Below, one piece after another: positions 1-13,269 of a stretch of 64,000 nt of DNA. The notes under the pieces are model-generated. The model worked only from the letters and a program-made list of their open reading frames with translations. It did no database searches and had not been told where the DNA came from. Position numbers and translations under genes: made by a program. Where the stretch lies: assembly GCF_037975245.1 (NCBI RefSeq), contig NC_092568.1:31077501-31141500 (forward strand). The letters run 5' to 3'. Positions within the stretch are counted from its first letter, which is position 1; the number at the start of each line of letters is the position of its first letter. This DNA comes from Apostichopus japonicus. Its lineage: Eukaryota > Echinodermata > Holothuroidea > Aspidochirotida > Stichopodidae.

Positions 1-1799
1 CACAGACCATGATTCTTCCACATGCTTTTATCTACATTTGCATTCTGACAATAGGTTCAATCAAGACTTCCCACACACATGAAAGGTCACCAAAAGAGGA
101 GTTTTGACGGATCAATTTGATTGGTCTGTAGTTCATACAGATATAAATTTATTCCAATCATGCTAGTTATATGCATGTGTCAAAAGATGTAAACATCCCT
201 TTGATATACAGCTTTGATACAAATGGTTCCAAAATATGCTTATTTTGGTCACTCACTTTTATAGCCGGAAGGAAACACAGAATTCTGTTTAATTTTACTT
301 AAATAATCAAATGAATACTGTTTACAGTAACCTTTCTTAGAACATTTGAACCTATACAAATGCTTGGCAAACAATCATGCAAATATCGAAAATTATGGCT
401 AAAATCTGCCATATATCGAGGTTTTGACTCAGAACCCATGAAAAAGCTACCTTTGTACAGTTTTAATATGATTTCTTCACCTATACTCTTTTTTCATTTT
501 AATATTAAATTGAAGTTAAATATATTACAAGGACATACTCATATGCAGAATTTGGCACCGGACACGTTCACCAAGAATGCAGAATCAAACAGATTCAAGC
601 GGATGAAAACACTGGCTAAGCAAATTGCATTGAGGTAGATTGGGAAGAGAAGGGCAGTGACCCAAGAGAGGTTCCTTGGGGTGGGGGAGGGGGTACAGTA
701 CAAGAATGTTACCAGTTTAGAGGCTAGGATAGACCAGATTGCATACGAACAAAATAAATGGGATTACCCAACTGTTTAATATTAGATCACTGTCTGATGA
801 TGAGCACACTATCACTTGCCAACAGTCCATTCGTACCCTGCACTCACGATCATGAGTAGGGGAAGGATAATATTTTAATAATTAGCAGTTTATCAGGCCC
901 AGCTGAATCATTAAATGCATATAAATTCTCTCCTTTTTAGATATGCCTATACTTTCTGTCTTCCATAATGGTTAATAAACCACGACTGCATTTTGTAGGA
1001 CCAGAATTTCATGATGTTTACTGATTGCATACATCTAGTTGTGTTAAAGTTGCACTGTATATTATTAAAGTGCAATTTGGTATACATATATAGCAGTACC
1101 AGGATCTGACTTTATGTTGGACAACTGCCCCTTCATACACTGTTAGGTAATTCCCCAATTAAGTTATCATCTGTGATGTTAACGAAAAGAATGTTGTCTT
1201 TTGTGTGCATGTAAGTGGGTTTTCAATTGTTTCGCTTGGTCCTTGTTAGTGATACAAATAACAAGCAGCCGTACGAAGTTTGGTTTGGTTCTTTTACAAA
1301 GATCAGTTTTCTCCATGAAAGTTTTTTTTAGTATTAACAGCCTGTTTGCTTTTAGAAGGCTACGGTAACTCACAGTTGATATATTCATTCTTAAATGCAT
1401 CATTTATAGTTTACAATCAATTATTGTCTTTCTTTACTCATCGTGTACTTTCACACTCAAAAACATTGTTGTGGTGGTGGCATGGGAAAATCTTTCAAAT
1501 TTTAAGGTTGATAGGGATTTGTGAAATATTTTGCATAAAACCCAGATACTCTAATATTGAAGGAATGCTTGGGTATATTTTACCTCTATTCTTTATAGTA
1601 TAATTGATTGAGTTTTCACATTTAATAACATAAGTCTGTGCTTTCCCTAGAAAGTGCAGTTGTCACTATTAAGATGTACTTGGAGTCAATATTGGTATAC
1701 ATCAGAGATTCCAGAAAAGAATTCTCAATAAATCTAATCTACCTCTCACTTTCCTAGGAATGAGTGGTATTAGCCAGTGATAATGCAATTATTGTCACA
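1..1799. other. No gene recognised
   Basis: AT-rich sequence with a short G-run near 680. Only short frames; nothing with splice or domain support. Confidence 0.6.
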
Positions 1800-1803
1800 T
1801 TAA

Positions 1804-2612
1804 AGCAGCATTTTGCGTTGGGTCGCTTTTTTCCACCTTTTTAACATATGCATCGATTTTTTTACATGTATCAATCATAAACCAGCAAACTAAGATACCA
1901 TCCAAGTTTCACCCTGCCAAGAGCGTTAATTAGCGAGTAATTAACGATTTATATCGATAACGAGTAAAAGTGTCCTCGACAAAGTTTTCATATCTCCAAA
2001 TCCACTAGTTTGAATTCCACCAATCAGTGAATAGTATGTTTATTCATGAGCATTTTGCGTTTGGTCGCCGTTTTCTACTTTTTTGACATGTCCATCGAGT
2101 TTTTTACATACATCAAATCACAAAACAGTAAATTAAGATATTAGCCAAGTTTTTCCCTGCCAAAAACGTTAATTGGCGAGTATTCCACATACAAAATTAA
2201 ATCGCATTCAGTTCCCGAACCCACTAGTTTGAATTCAACCAATCAGAGATGCAGGTTTAGTTATGAGCCGTTGCTAAAAATAGATTCAAGACTTTGCGTT
2301 GGGAGTTGTTATGCAACTTCCTGGTACAACTGCCATATAGACTGTACACAAATCAAGCGTGGTGTTATATTACGTATCTGTCAATGACGTTCGTAGTGTT
2401 TAAATATTCATATTATGAGCGAGGTTTATTGGGTTCCCAACGGAAAATATCTTGGGGAACAACAAAGTTGAAAGTTGCAATTTTTTCGACTTTTATGCCA
2501 CCATTTGAAGTAAAATATAAATAGATAAGCTACAGTAGTTATGTATGTCGTTATGGCATAGTGGAGTCAGTGAGGTTGTGATATATTATAGTCGAGGACG
2601 CAAAATGCTGCT
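1804..2612. mobile_element. Non-autonomous TTAA-flanked DNA transposon (Kolobok- or piggyBac-like)
   Basis: The ends are inverted copies of AGCAGCATTTTGCG, and each is bordered by TTAA (1800-1803 and 2613-2616), the target duplication of Kolobok and piggyBac transposons. The terminal AG rather than CCC favours Kolobok. Inside, a ~240-bp module (GCATTTTGCGTTKGGTCGC...) is repeated at about 1810-2045 and 2048-2260. No transposase frame is visible, so it must rely on an enzyme from elsewhere. Confidence 0.8.
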
Positions 2613-3084
2613 TTAAGAATGACAGACTGCATGTGAACACTTTGTGATCAGTTCACCAGGGACCATAAAGAAATTGAGACTTTTTACTATGTGGGCGTAA
2701 TCCATACTATATATGCACATAGTGCACACACATGGGTGATATCCTGGCACGCCAACCTTGCCCCCTCCCTTGCCCTCTTCTCCACATTGAGAAATAGTGA
2801 CTTTCATATTAAACATGCAATTCTGAGGAATTCTGTACAGCCAAAGAGACAGATATGGCAAAACAAAAGTAGGCAAAATTTGAGTGCTAGCAATGTGTTC
2901 ATAACTATTCAGTTTTTCAAGATATTCAGTCACCCTCAAATTATGCTGAAATTCATGGAATGCTCGCTCCAAGCTTCAATGCTAAATTGATGATTATGTA
3001 TTACTTCCTCAGTGCGGTCCTAATGTTAATTCTGCATTGTACAAACTCAATTAACTCAGTCAATGCATGTTCCATAAAGTCTTA

Positions 3085-4800
3085 ATGGTCTAGTGTTTTA
3101 GACTAAATAGTCTAGTCACTGTGATTGATGAACCCCAGCTTTTGTAATATGATATAAACATGACATTTAAGGCCATGAAAGTCTTTTTCAGTTTTCCCAT
3201 TGACTTTCCATTATATCAATGAACATGACCTAAGGTGTGTAAGACTTAACAGTCTAGTCACTGTGATTGATGAACCCCAGCTCTTTAACACGATATAAAC
3301 ATGTCATTTAAGGCCAGGAAAGTCTTTTTCAGTTTTACCATTGACTTTTGCATTGTATCAAAAGACCTGACCTAATGTGTTTTAGACTAAATAGTCTAGT
3401 CACTGAGATTGATGAACCCCAGCTCTTGTAACATGATATAGACATGTCATTTAAGGCCATGAAAGTCTTTTTCAGTTTTACCATTGACTTTTGCATTGTA
3501 TCAAAAGACCTGACCTAATGTGTTTTAGACTGAATAGTCTAGTCACCATGATTGATGGACCTCAGCTCTTGTAACATGATATAAACATGACATTTAAGGC
3601 CAAGAAAGTCTTTTTCAGGTTTCCCATTGAATTTTGCATGATATCAAAAGACCTGACCTGATGTGTTTTAGACTAAATAGTCTAGTCACTGTGAATGATG
3701 GACCCCAGCTCTTGTAACATCAATACACATGTCATATGAGGCCAGGAATGTCTTTTTCAGTTTTCCCATTGAATTTGCATTATACCAAAGAACCTGACCT
3801 AATGTGTTTTAGACTAAATAGTCTAGTCACTGTGATTGATGAACCCCAGCTCTTGTAACATGATATAAACATGTCATTTAAGGCCATGAAAGTCTTTTTC
3901 AGTTTTCCCATTGACTTTTGCATGATATCAAAAGACCTGACCTAATGGTGACATCCCTATGTTCCGACGTCTCTATGTTCCGACGTCTCTATGTTCCGAC
4001 GTCTCTATGTTCCGACAAATTGTTTGGACTTTTTGACCAAATTTTAGTCGGACCCCATTTGTGACCCAATTTTTTTTCGGACCCCATTTTTTGGACCCCA
4101 TTTTTTTGGACCACAATTTTTGGGACACAATTTTTTTGGACCCAATTTTTTTGTGCAAAATTTTTACGAACATGTTTTCGGACCAAATTTTTTTCTGACC
4201 AATGTTTTTGGGACCCCAACTATTTTGGACCAAAATTTTTCGGACCAAATTTTTTTCGGACCAATGTTTTTTGGGACCCCAACTATTTTGGACCAAACTT
4301 TTTCGGAACCAAATTTTTTTGGGACCCAACTTTTGCACCAACATGATTTCTGACCAATTTTTTCCCTGACCCCTAATTAGGTCCCAAAAAAATGGGTCCC
4401 AAAAAATTAAGTCCGAAAAATGGGTCCCCACAAATTGGGTCCACAAAAATTAGGTCCAAAAAAAATTGGGTCAGAAAAAAATTTGGTCTCAAAAAATTGG
4501 GTCCGAAAAAAATTTTGGTAAAAAAAAATTAGAGTCCAATCAATTTGTCGGAACATAGAGACGTCGGAACATAGAGACGTCGGAACATAGAGATGTAACC
4601 GACCTAATGTGTTTTAGACTAAATAGTCTAGTCACTGTGATTGATGAACCCCAGCTCTTGTAACATGATATAGACATGCCATTTGAGGCCATTAAAGTCT
4701 TTGTTTTCCCATTGAATTTGCATTATATCAGAGAACCTGACCTAATGTGTTTTAGACTAAATATTCTAATTACTGTGATTGATGAACCTCAACTCTTTAT
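3085..4800. repeat. ~142-bp satellite array, 8 units, split by a transposon
   Basis: Units begin near 3088, 3233, 3379, 3520, 3661, 3802, 4608 and 4747. Most carry GACCTAATGTG, the palindrome TAGACTAAATAGTCTA, GATTGATGAACCCCAGCTC and AAAGTCTTTTTCAGTTT. Units differ by a few substitutions and short indels. The element at 3947-4600 sits between the sixth and seventh units. Confidence 0.9.
3947..4600. mobile_element. Foldback-type non-autonomous DNA element with 8-bp target duplication
   Basis: 654 bp flanked by GACCTAAT at 3939-3946 and 4601-4608. Ends are inverted: GGTGACATCCCTATG at the left, complement of GGTTACATCTCTATG at the right. Each arm opens with tandem TCTCTATGTTCCGACG, then runs of TTTTTTGGACCCC on the left and the reverse complement on the right, turning near 4375. 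An 8-bp duplication with ends starting GG fits Merlin-like elements; hAT or P are less likely. No transposase is present. Confidence 0.8.
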
Positions 4801-5067
4801 AGGGTTATTTCTCAATGTGCTCTAAATATGAAATTTGGACTGACAACAGCAGGTTTTAACAGTCTTCACTTCTAATCAAACTTAATTTTGTGCTCAATGT
4901 CATCCTTTTATATCCCTCTGCACAGATTCTCTGCACACAACTCTTGTCAAACTAACAGTCCCTTAAGGTAAAGATGTATCCATTATAAATATAAGTTCTA
5001 GACCCAGCTGCTATAAATGGCCTCATACAAGAACCTACAATCCCACTTTATCTGCGACCATAAGCCA

Positions 5068-5322
5068 TCAATAACCTCCATGCATAAAAGTTAAGTCAGG
5101 AGTGGTCTGTAAAATTGTAAGGTCTTTATAAAGATCTGTCGTGGAAATCACAGTGAAAGAGAGAACAACATGTAAGGTGCTACTTAATCCTTCCATGGTA
5201 GTTTCTGACTGGCTGTCCATAGAAACAGCAACTTTATTAGCTGCAATAATGGAACGTTCCATTATAGATAGACGTACATAGACTGCCGACAAACAATTTG
5301 TGAACAATTTGGGATAGTCCAT
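5068..5322 (-). other. Unrecognised open frame, possible exon
   Basis: 84-codon frame with an amphipathic, rather protein-like composition (segment MERSIIAANKVAVSMDSQSE). No domain is recognised, no good splice donor follows, and no neighbouring frame continues it. It may be an exon of an unseen gene or chance. Confidence 0.15.
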
Positions 5323-5933
5323 TAGATACTGGAGTATTTTAAAATTAATGCATCCATTTCTAGGTCAATTGAAGAACATTTTCAGATAAATTTAAGCAAT
5401 TGACAGCTTACAAATTATTAATTATTCCCAAAACGATTTTGAAAATGTCCAAATCACTTATTTTCTCAAGTGTAAATCCTAAGGGAAAGACACAGTAAAA
5501 TTTGCAAGCCATCCAAGCAAAGTGGGTTCTTCCAAAACAATCATTCATGCAAATGGTACAGCCCAATGCCTCTGAAATTTGCCAATCTTAGCAAGGGAAT
5601 ATATAATAAGTGATGATGTTCTTTACACAACTGAAGGTGCAATTAGCGACTCAGATGCCATCCCGTGTGAACTGTGATCATGAGGCCTTTCTATTCATTT
5701 GTAACTTACAGTTCGATAAAAGGTCTCAGATCTATCTGAACCAAATGAAAGGTCTATTATTACTATACCAGCTTAAAAATGGGTCTACACGAACTACACA
5801 CCTTGGGAAGAAAGGTTGCAAAAAATCAATATTTCAGCTTAAAAGCTTGGAGAAAGGTCTGCAGCGGTCAAGCCTGGTGAAATGGCGGAAGTGATAGAAG
5901 TTCAAGGAGCGAGTTTCTGTTTCTTTATGGCCC

Positions 5934-6265
5934 TAGCCGCTAATTGGTGGTGGGTTTAATTTGACCAGACCTCTTGCCTGCTTATCAGGAAAAGGTCTGT
6001 CATTAAGAAAAGAAAGAAGTAGTTCAGAGTTAACTCCTTAAAAAGGCTGCAAATAAATGAGGAATATCCTCTTTATTCTTGAACACTGATAGTTCACCGT
6101 AGCGGCTAATTGGTGGTAGGTTTAATTTGACGAGACCTCTTGCCTGTTTATCAGGAAAAGGTCTCAGTCATTAAGAAAAGAAAGAAGTAGTTCAGAGTTA
6201 ACTCCTTAAAAAGGCTGCAAATAAATAAGGAATATCCTCTTTATTCTTGAACACTGATAGTTCAC
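5934..6265. repeat. Tandem duplication, 2 x ~166 bp
   Basis: Two nearly identical copies starting at AGCCGCTAATTGGTGG (5935) and AGCGGCTAATTGGTGG (6101), both ending in TTGAACACTGATAGTTCAC. Differences are only a handful of bases. Confidence 0.9.
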
Positions 6266-6767
6266 GTCACATTCTGAACAAGACAGCTAAAAAAAACTAG
6301 TAAAAGTAAGATTAGGTGTGATATCATAAATATATACATATATTTGACAACGAAATGCTGTTACTTTTGGCTTATTTTGCACTCAAGATTTGGTCTATGT
6401 CTGGGATAAGGTAAGTTTGATATTCTAACTACAGGCAGTGCAAAGTTAATAGAATACCAGAGATTGCAGTGCCTTCATGTTATATATGACATAACCAAGT
6501 TTGGAAGAAGAAAACTGGATACAACTTCTGTAGCTCAAAAGAATGGATAAAATGTACACAAAATAGTTACAAAGGAGCAGAGCAACTACCATCTTTATAT
6601 GTGATGTGATAAAGGGGCATATTCTTATCTCTGCCCCTGCCCCCTCCCCTGCCCCTATCCTCACCATTCCCTTTGCCAGAAAATTAAAGATATCAAAGAT
6701 CAAAGCTATGCCATGGGACTACCAGTTTGTGAACCCTGTTGTCATACATTTTGTATACATGTCATAC

Positions 6768-6800
6768 ACACATACATACACACACGCACGCACGCACATA
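6768..6800. repeat. Microsatellite (AC/ACGC)n
   Basis: Short run of CA, CATA and CACG units. Confidence 0.8.
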
Positions 6801-6889
6801 CTTGACCAGCTGACTCGGTTGAAGGTAAATACCAGAGTGACAAGTTAGGTAACAACTGGCTACATAGGTAATATCTTACTGCCAAATTG

Positions 6890-7470
6890 TATTTTAATTT
6901 CCAAATCTATGCAACTCATATGAACATGAAAGATATCATTTTGTAATGATTATACCTAAATAAATGTCATTTTGATTTTCTAGATCTAACGACTCGGGAT
7001 AAGAAGTTACATGTCCATTTGTAGTAACACTGCCCTATGATATCATGTGAATTCCAACTCTAGCTACTCAGGCTAACATTAAACATCCATTTACAGTGAC
7101 ACAACCTATAGTGATACAATTTCAATTTTACATATCTTACTTCTCGCACTGACCCTGGGCATCACTTTGTAGGGATACTCCCTACTTAATGATCATTTTA
7201 ATTTCCAAATCTAGCTATTAAGGCTAACATTTATCACTTTGCAGTTACACTACCATCTTTTTGATTTCCCACTCTAGCTACTCAGGCTAACATGCATTTA
7301 ATGTGACATAACCTATAGTGATATAATTTCAATTTACAAATCTTGCTTCTTGGACTAACCCTGGGTATCACCTCCCTGATAATATCATTATAATGTTCAC
7401 ATCTAGCTACTCAGGCTAACAGCACACTTTACTTTGTAGTGACACTAACTCATAATATCATTTGAATCTA
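6890..7470. repeat. Degenerate ~80-190-bp tandem repeats
   Basis: The phrase CTAGCTACTCAGGCTAACAT recurs (about 7060, 7273, 7403) with variants at 6982 and 7214, alternating with GTGACACAACCTATAGTGATA and CCAAATCTAGCT. An old, diverged tandem array. Confidence 0.7.
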
Positions 7471-7474
7471 GTGA

Positions 7475-9175
7475 CAATGACAAACAGTACACTCACATCA
7501 CAACAAGTCTGACTGGTCTGGTAGAGAGTACCACAAGCACTATGCCCCGATACTACTCACCAGCTGGTATGAGCATCAGATTATCATGAGACTGACTTAA
7601 CTCTACATGGGGTTATAAACTAAGTGTGTAAAAAGCACTCTTTCTTAACACTTTCAAAATGTTTATGTTTAATAATACAATGACTTTGGAAATAATGCTC
7701 TGTGATGTCTAGAGTTCCTATAAAAGCCACTCTAGTGATGTCATTATTATAGCGCCCTCGCTCATGGGATATATTTGGAAATAGCAATACTTGTTTTGCT
7801 CTATTTGCATACATATTGAAACATTTGTATCAATTATGTAGCTCTAGCTGCAAAATCTTTGAAATGGACCAACTAGAATAATTTGATTTAGTGTTTTACT
7901 TAGTGTTTTCTTTGTTTCACAAGTTTGGTTATTAACTGCTGTAATAGAATTACAAAGGAATCTTCTCAGATATGGCAAAACAGTTTCCAAACTACCATGT
8001 CTCTCCTAGCAGAACCATTCCCTGGTTACATGCAAGATTCATCAAACAGGTAAACTGAAACGTCTTTCCAATCTCATCTCAGTTGATAAAACACAGACAG
8101 GCAGTTACAGTTTTGCAGTTTACCAAATATCTCTCTCCCAAACAAGATCCTGACATGAAATTTTTTAACAATTATTATTTTTTTTTGGGGGGGGAGGATT
8201 AAATACTAAACACTAAGAGACCTACAACTGTGAGACTTGATTTACTCTATACAAATTGTTGTGACATCTTGTTCCCTCACATCATAAATAGGTAATACTA
8301 AAGACTGTGATTACACACATCCCCATATTCAAGTGGAATAGTCTACTAGCACTCGTCCCACTCCTTAGCACACTATACAAAGCCATTGCATACAAGCATT
8401 GAGATGGGAGAAACTATTATGGGAGAAGGTAAATAAATATGTTTGGTATTGCAATTAGGGGAGAGAGATTCACATTTTACAAGAAGAAGGGAAAGAAACA
8501 TCCTAGCTCTTTCAGTGGAATGGCAAGGTTAAGGTCACAGGAAGGCAATGTACAGACTTAAGTTCAGGGATTAGAGTACTTGACACTGAATAATAAGGTG
8601 ACCTTTTAGTGTACAAAATTACCTGATCTGAACCTTTCTTGACTTTTTGTAGGGTAGATGCAAGCTGTTAGATAAATCTGATCGTAGGGACAAAAGGCCG
8701 CAATTAAGGCAATTTTCAAGTGGCCACTTCAGTTAAATTACTTAAGTTTTTCCAACTCTGTTGCAGTTAAATCACTTTATTATAACACCTGAAATCTGGG
8801 AAAAAGCAGAAAATTGTGGCTGTACTCAAAGGATATTTAATGCAGTTCACATATGGACTTTAAACAAGATGGCAGATGCAGTTTAATGATTCTAACTGCA
8901 AGTACGTGCAGCAATCTTAGATGACACAAACAAGAAACTAGTCCACGCACACTTAGTGTTTTGCCCTACAATTGCTGCCAAATTGTGTGAGAAGGCCTTG
9001 GCTTTGCACAAGACTTTCAACTTTCAACTGTTTTGTTACAATATATCTTTTTTTCTGAATCATGTAATGTAGGAACAGTGAAATTCAGGCAGGTAGCAAC
9101 AGGCCCACTCCCCCCCCCCCAACAGCCCTCCCCTACAGTACAAACAGTTCCCCAACTTAGGAGAATTTATTATGC
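7475..9175. other. No gene recognised
   Basis: AT-rich, poly-T/poly-G tract at 8170-8200. No repeat or coding signal seen. Confidence 0.55.
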
Positions 9176-9285
9176 CGAGACCAACCATGGTTTGGGCGAT
9201 GCACATTCTGCCCAGACCAACCATGGTTTGGGCTTGAGTGATGCACATTCTGCCAAGGCCAACCATGGTTTGGGCTTGGGTGAGT
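9176..9285. repeat. Minisatellite, 3 copies, palindromic core
   Basis: Three copies of GACCAACCATGGTTTGGGC (or GGCC variant) separated by GATGCACATTCTGCC, 38-44 bp apart. The core AACCATGGTT is a perfect palindrome. Confidence 0.85.
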
Positions 9286-9289
9286 AAAT

Positions 9290-12200
9290 TTTTAGATCTG
9301 GCACCTCTAGATGACCTCATGGGCCTGTTTGGTCTACTGACTGCATATTTGATACCAATAGTGGCTGCTTCACCGGCCTGCGGCCGACTTCAGTGGATCA
9401 GTCTTTTTTACCTTGGACCGTGACACAATGCCCCCTCTTTTCCCTGGCCACACCGGGCCTAGTTATGCCAATGTGTAGGAATTAAAAGTAAAATCTGTCC
9501 TTTAAATTCCAGCAATTTGTTCGTACAAATATCAATATCCCACTTATTTTGTCTGTACCGTATAAGCGTGTGGACCTGAACTACTACTCGTATAGGCCTA
9601 GTTGGAATCATGAAAATTAAGGGAAAAGGATGCAAGCACATTGATGGCCCTGCTGTATGCATGCCCTGAATACTCTCTTCAAGTTCATGTAATAAAAAAG
9701 CAGATTGATAAATCTGGCTATTAACCTTGTCTATACACACATTGTTCAAATTGCAATGAATGGTTTGTTTGTTAGTACTTTTCCACCAATCCCGCCCCCA
9801 CCCCAGGCTCCACCCACAATCACTTGTGAGATATTTGGTGTCAACACAGCTGTTACAAGAGCAAAGGAAGATGAGATATCAATCTGCTTCTCCACTTTTT
9901 CAAATCATTTTCATTATAAAAAATCCACTGTTGAAATTGTATACCAAAAAGCATTTTGCTAACAAATAAATATCTCTCCCCCACCCCCCCCCCCCCCCCT
10001 TTGTTCTCTATCTCCTCCTTCAAGCACTGTAGATTTTGAACAAATACTTCCCAATTTACCCGTCACACTTTCTGTTCCAGATACGGATTGCTAGCTTCAA
10101 CACTTTCCCAATTCGCTAAACATTTCCCATTTTTGTCTCTCTCCCCTTCCCACCCCCACTTCCATCAATCCATAAGCTTGACCCATTCCTCTCAGTTAGA
10201 TCTACAATTTTACTTAGTGTTGTAATTGAATCATAAAACCAAATAAATGAAAAAAATTATCTTTAAATTATTCCCCAGGTTTAATAAAATTTTTAACCTA
10301 GTGCAGATGGATTCAATTTCTATTCTGAATAAATTCTTCAAAACCAATTTTAGCTTTAAAACAAAGAGTTAAGGTAACCGGAGAAGATACAGTAGGTGAT
10401 TAGTCCACCATCCCTCTTGACATTCTAAACCCTGACAAGAATGTATTTAGTGAATAGGTCCATTACAGAGAGATATTGAACTTTGACATGCAGTAGATTC
10501 ATAAGAGATAAAGCCATTGAATCATCCCACCCTCTACTGATGAGGGCAAGACTGGTTAAAGTTTCCAGCTATGACAATGTCCAATGGGTCCTCCACCTCT
10601 TTGAAGTTCTTTCCCAGAGCCAATGGCCTCATTAATACTTTCCAAGATATCAGATTTCTCTTTTGCTTTCAAGCTATAAAGTAAAATTAACTGTCTGTTG
10701 ATTCAATGGAAATAACAATGTGTCATTCAACCTCAGCTTTCCTGTTCAAAATGCACCAACTTTTGTATCCCTAATACAATAATGGAATAGACCAAATCAA
10801 ACTGCTGGTTCTCATATTACACAAAGCAATTGAAGGGAATGTAAACCTGTACAATCCCTAGGAGTTCTAAAATGCAATGCTAATCATTGAGGCTGCTACA
10901 AATAATTCAAGACCGCTACATTATGACATGAGGGGGTGTCGGGAGGATATTACATTGGTCTAAATCCTTAGGTCTTGATAATGGGTTTCCTGGGAGTAGT
11001 CGGACAATGACACATGCTGATATTGAAACAATAGCCTGTACGTATGTGATTCAAAGGTGAATTTAGGAGGGACTTCCTATTCTGCAGTAGGAGAGATAAT
11101 GACAAAGGACTTTTGAACTGAGAGGTTATGAATAAAAAATAAGAGAAAAAGGAGTTAACCACAACCACATGACAGAGTGCAAAGTCCCTGTGGCTAATTT
11201 GAGGGGGAAAACCACATTTCAAAGTAGGTAGTGCCTCAATTTACCAGGGAAAGAAAATTCTTAACCACAGAAGGTGAGTAATGGAACACAAACAAACTGA
11301 AGTTTTCATCATATCAGGTAGCTTTAGAATACACCTACAAACAGAATGGTACAATCCAATTTGCCTCATGCTGTAAATAATATCAGAGTGTGGTTATTAC
11401 TAGCTATCACTGACATTGCCAAAGCACAGATGGTATGACATATGATACACCTTAAAAGAAACTCTTAAACTGTCATCCACTCTACTATTAATCCTGGCAA
11501 AACACAGAATAATTGACAAATTATAAGTATGTCCCAAATTAATAAGTTAATTCAAACCCCATTATTTTAGCCTCTATATATAAAGCTACCAGTGCAAAAA
11601 AAGAGTGTAATCCATGGCCAGCCATGTGAACCATGCCCTCAGTCACAACCTATCTGCACCCAATCCCTCCACTTAACACTCTCTGTAGTAACAACTACTG
11701 GACCAATGCCCTCCAACTACAAAAAACACCGGTTTCATGGTTGTCATTCCATCAATGGCAAGCACACATCCCACCCAACCTGCTAGTAGTACTTGCCATA
11801 ATCACAAAATGAAAGCAGCAAAAACATATTGTACTGATTACATTCCACTATACAAACAGAGAGTCCCTCCAGAGAGAATATACGCCAGACCAAAATATTG
11901 ACACAAGAGAGTTAGATGACATTGTGTCCCTTTGTCTCGCTGTTAACGGTAGTTCACTGCCTTCAGTCGGTGGTGAGGGCACGTTCTTTTTTCCGCAGTC
12001 TGTTCCACCCTTGCCTCGGCCATAAAAAAAAGGTGTTTGAACTTGGAGAGCTGTCTTTGAACCCTGGGAGCTTAGCGTGACCTGGTGGGGGGTTATCAAT
12101 TAGGCTAAGTCATTCCCCTAGTTTCATTTTCCTGCTGTTAATGACATCTACTTCCAAACGAAAGAAAATATTTTACAATGTTTGTAAATGAGTTATAAAT

Positions 12201-12400
12201 TAAATGTTAGGTTTGTTGGTATTTTATGGAGTGAACTAGTAAGTGTATGGGGCTATCTAGGTTAATGAACAATGATGATGAGAACATTGCTCAGCACTAC
12301 GTAGTTTATTTACAAACAATAAAACATGATAAGAAAGTTCATACCTTAAATCTGTACTTAGAGTGAACTTTAAAAGTAATGTACTATTTTACACACGATT
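9290..12400. other. No gene recognised
   Basis: C-run at 9978-9999; several AT-rich blocks. A minus-strand segment at 10590-10675 has an acceptor-like TTTATAG and 24 open, helix-like codons, but phase and sequence do not fit ppp1r21. Confidence 0.5.
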
Positions 12401-12404
12401 CGAA

Positions 12405-13265
12405 TATATATTCCCTCTATCTAAAGTCCACATCTATGGACATTACAGACAAACATTATATATATTACACAATTAATAGAACACAATAGAAAGTGACCAA
12501 ACCACGACAAATTCTTAATGGTCATCTGATCATCCAAGACAAACCATATTTCTGTTTGGACAACTGAAATTGGCTTTGGAGGTTTTCTGGGAGAGGACTA
12601 GTTGTTTACATTGATATTCAGATTGTTTGTTGACTAAATATCCTCAAGTAGGCAAAATGATTAAATTGGTGTACTCCGCCACCATCACAAGTTACATCAC
12701 TTTGGAGATACTGAAAATAATGGTAAGAACCTGAAGAAACCTTATAAATTTACCCTGCATATTAAATCTATGTACTCCGTCGCCGTGGTAACGTGTAATA
12801 GCTATCGGTTGTGCAATATTTTCAAATAATTGGATAAATCCCTCAATCTAACTTGATTAAACATCTATGGGATTACAGACAAATATGTGACTTACAAAAG
12901 AACACAATTTGGAGAGTCGAAGCTAAACCTGAAATTTTGGACTAACTTGTAATATTTATATCGAGTCATGTAAATAAATTTCACATAATTTGATCCCTCT
13001 ATCTGACTAAAACATCTATGGGATTACAGACAAATATATGATTTGCCATGCAATATTTTTCAAATAATTGGATAAATCCCTCAATCTAACTAGATTAAAC
13101 ATCTATGGGATTACAGACAAATATGTGACATACAATAGAACACAATTTGGAGCGTCAAAGCTAAACCTGAAATTTTGGAGTAACTTTATATCAAGTCATG
13201 TAAATAATTTCACATAATTCGATCCCTCTATCTGACTAGAACATCTATATGGGATTACAGTCATT
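12405..13265. repeat. Tandem repeats sharing CATCTATGGGATTACAGAC
   Basis: The phrase appears near 12430 (variant), 12862, 13012, 13100 and 13235. A longer ~240-bp module from TTTTCAAATAATTGGATAAA (12818, 13059) is present twice in tandem with few differences. Confidence 0.8.
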
Positions 13266-13269
13266 TCCT

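Noticed and set aside
2613-2972. 119-codon minus-strand frame with an overlapping plus-strand frame
   Set aside because: No domain, mutually exclusive overlapping frames; beside a transposon border.
3973-4446. 157-codon minus-strand frame rich in W, K, N (and overlapping frames on both strands)
   Set aside because: It is a translation of the low-complexity arms of the foldback element.
10590-10675. Exon-like segment on the minus strand (KEKSDILESINEAIGSGKEL)
   Set aside because: Considered as the missing ppp1r21 exon 17, but the required phase hits a stop and the sequence does not align.
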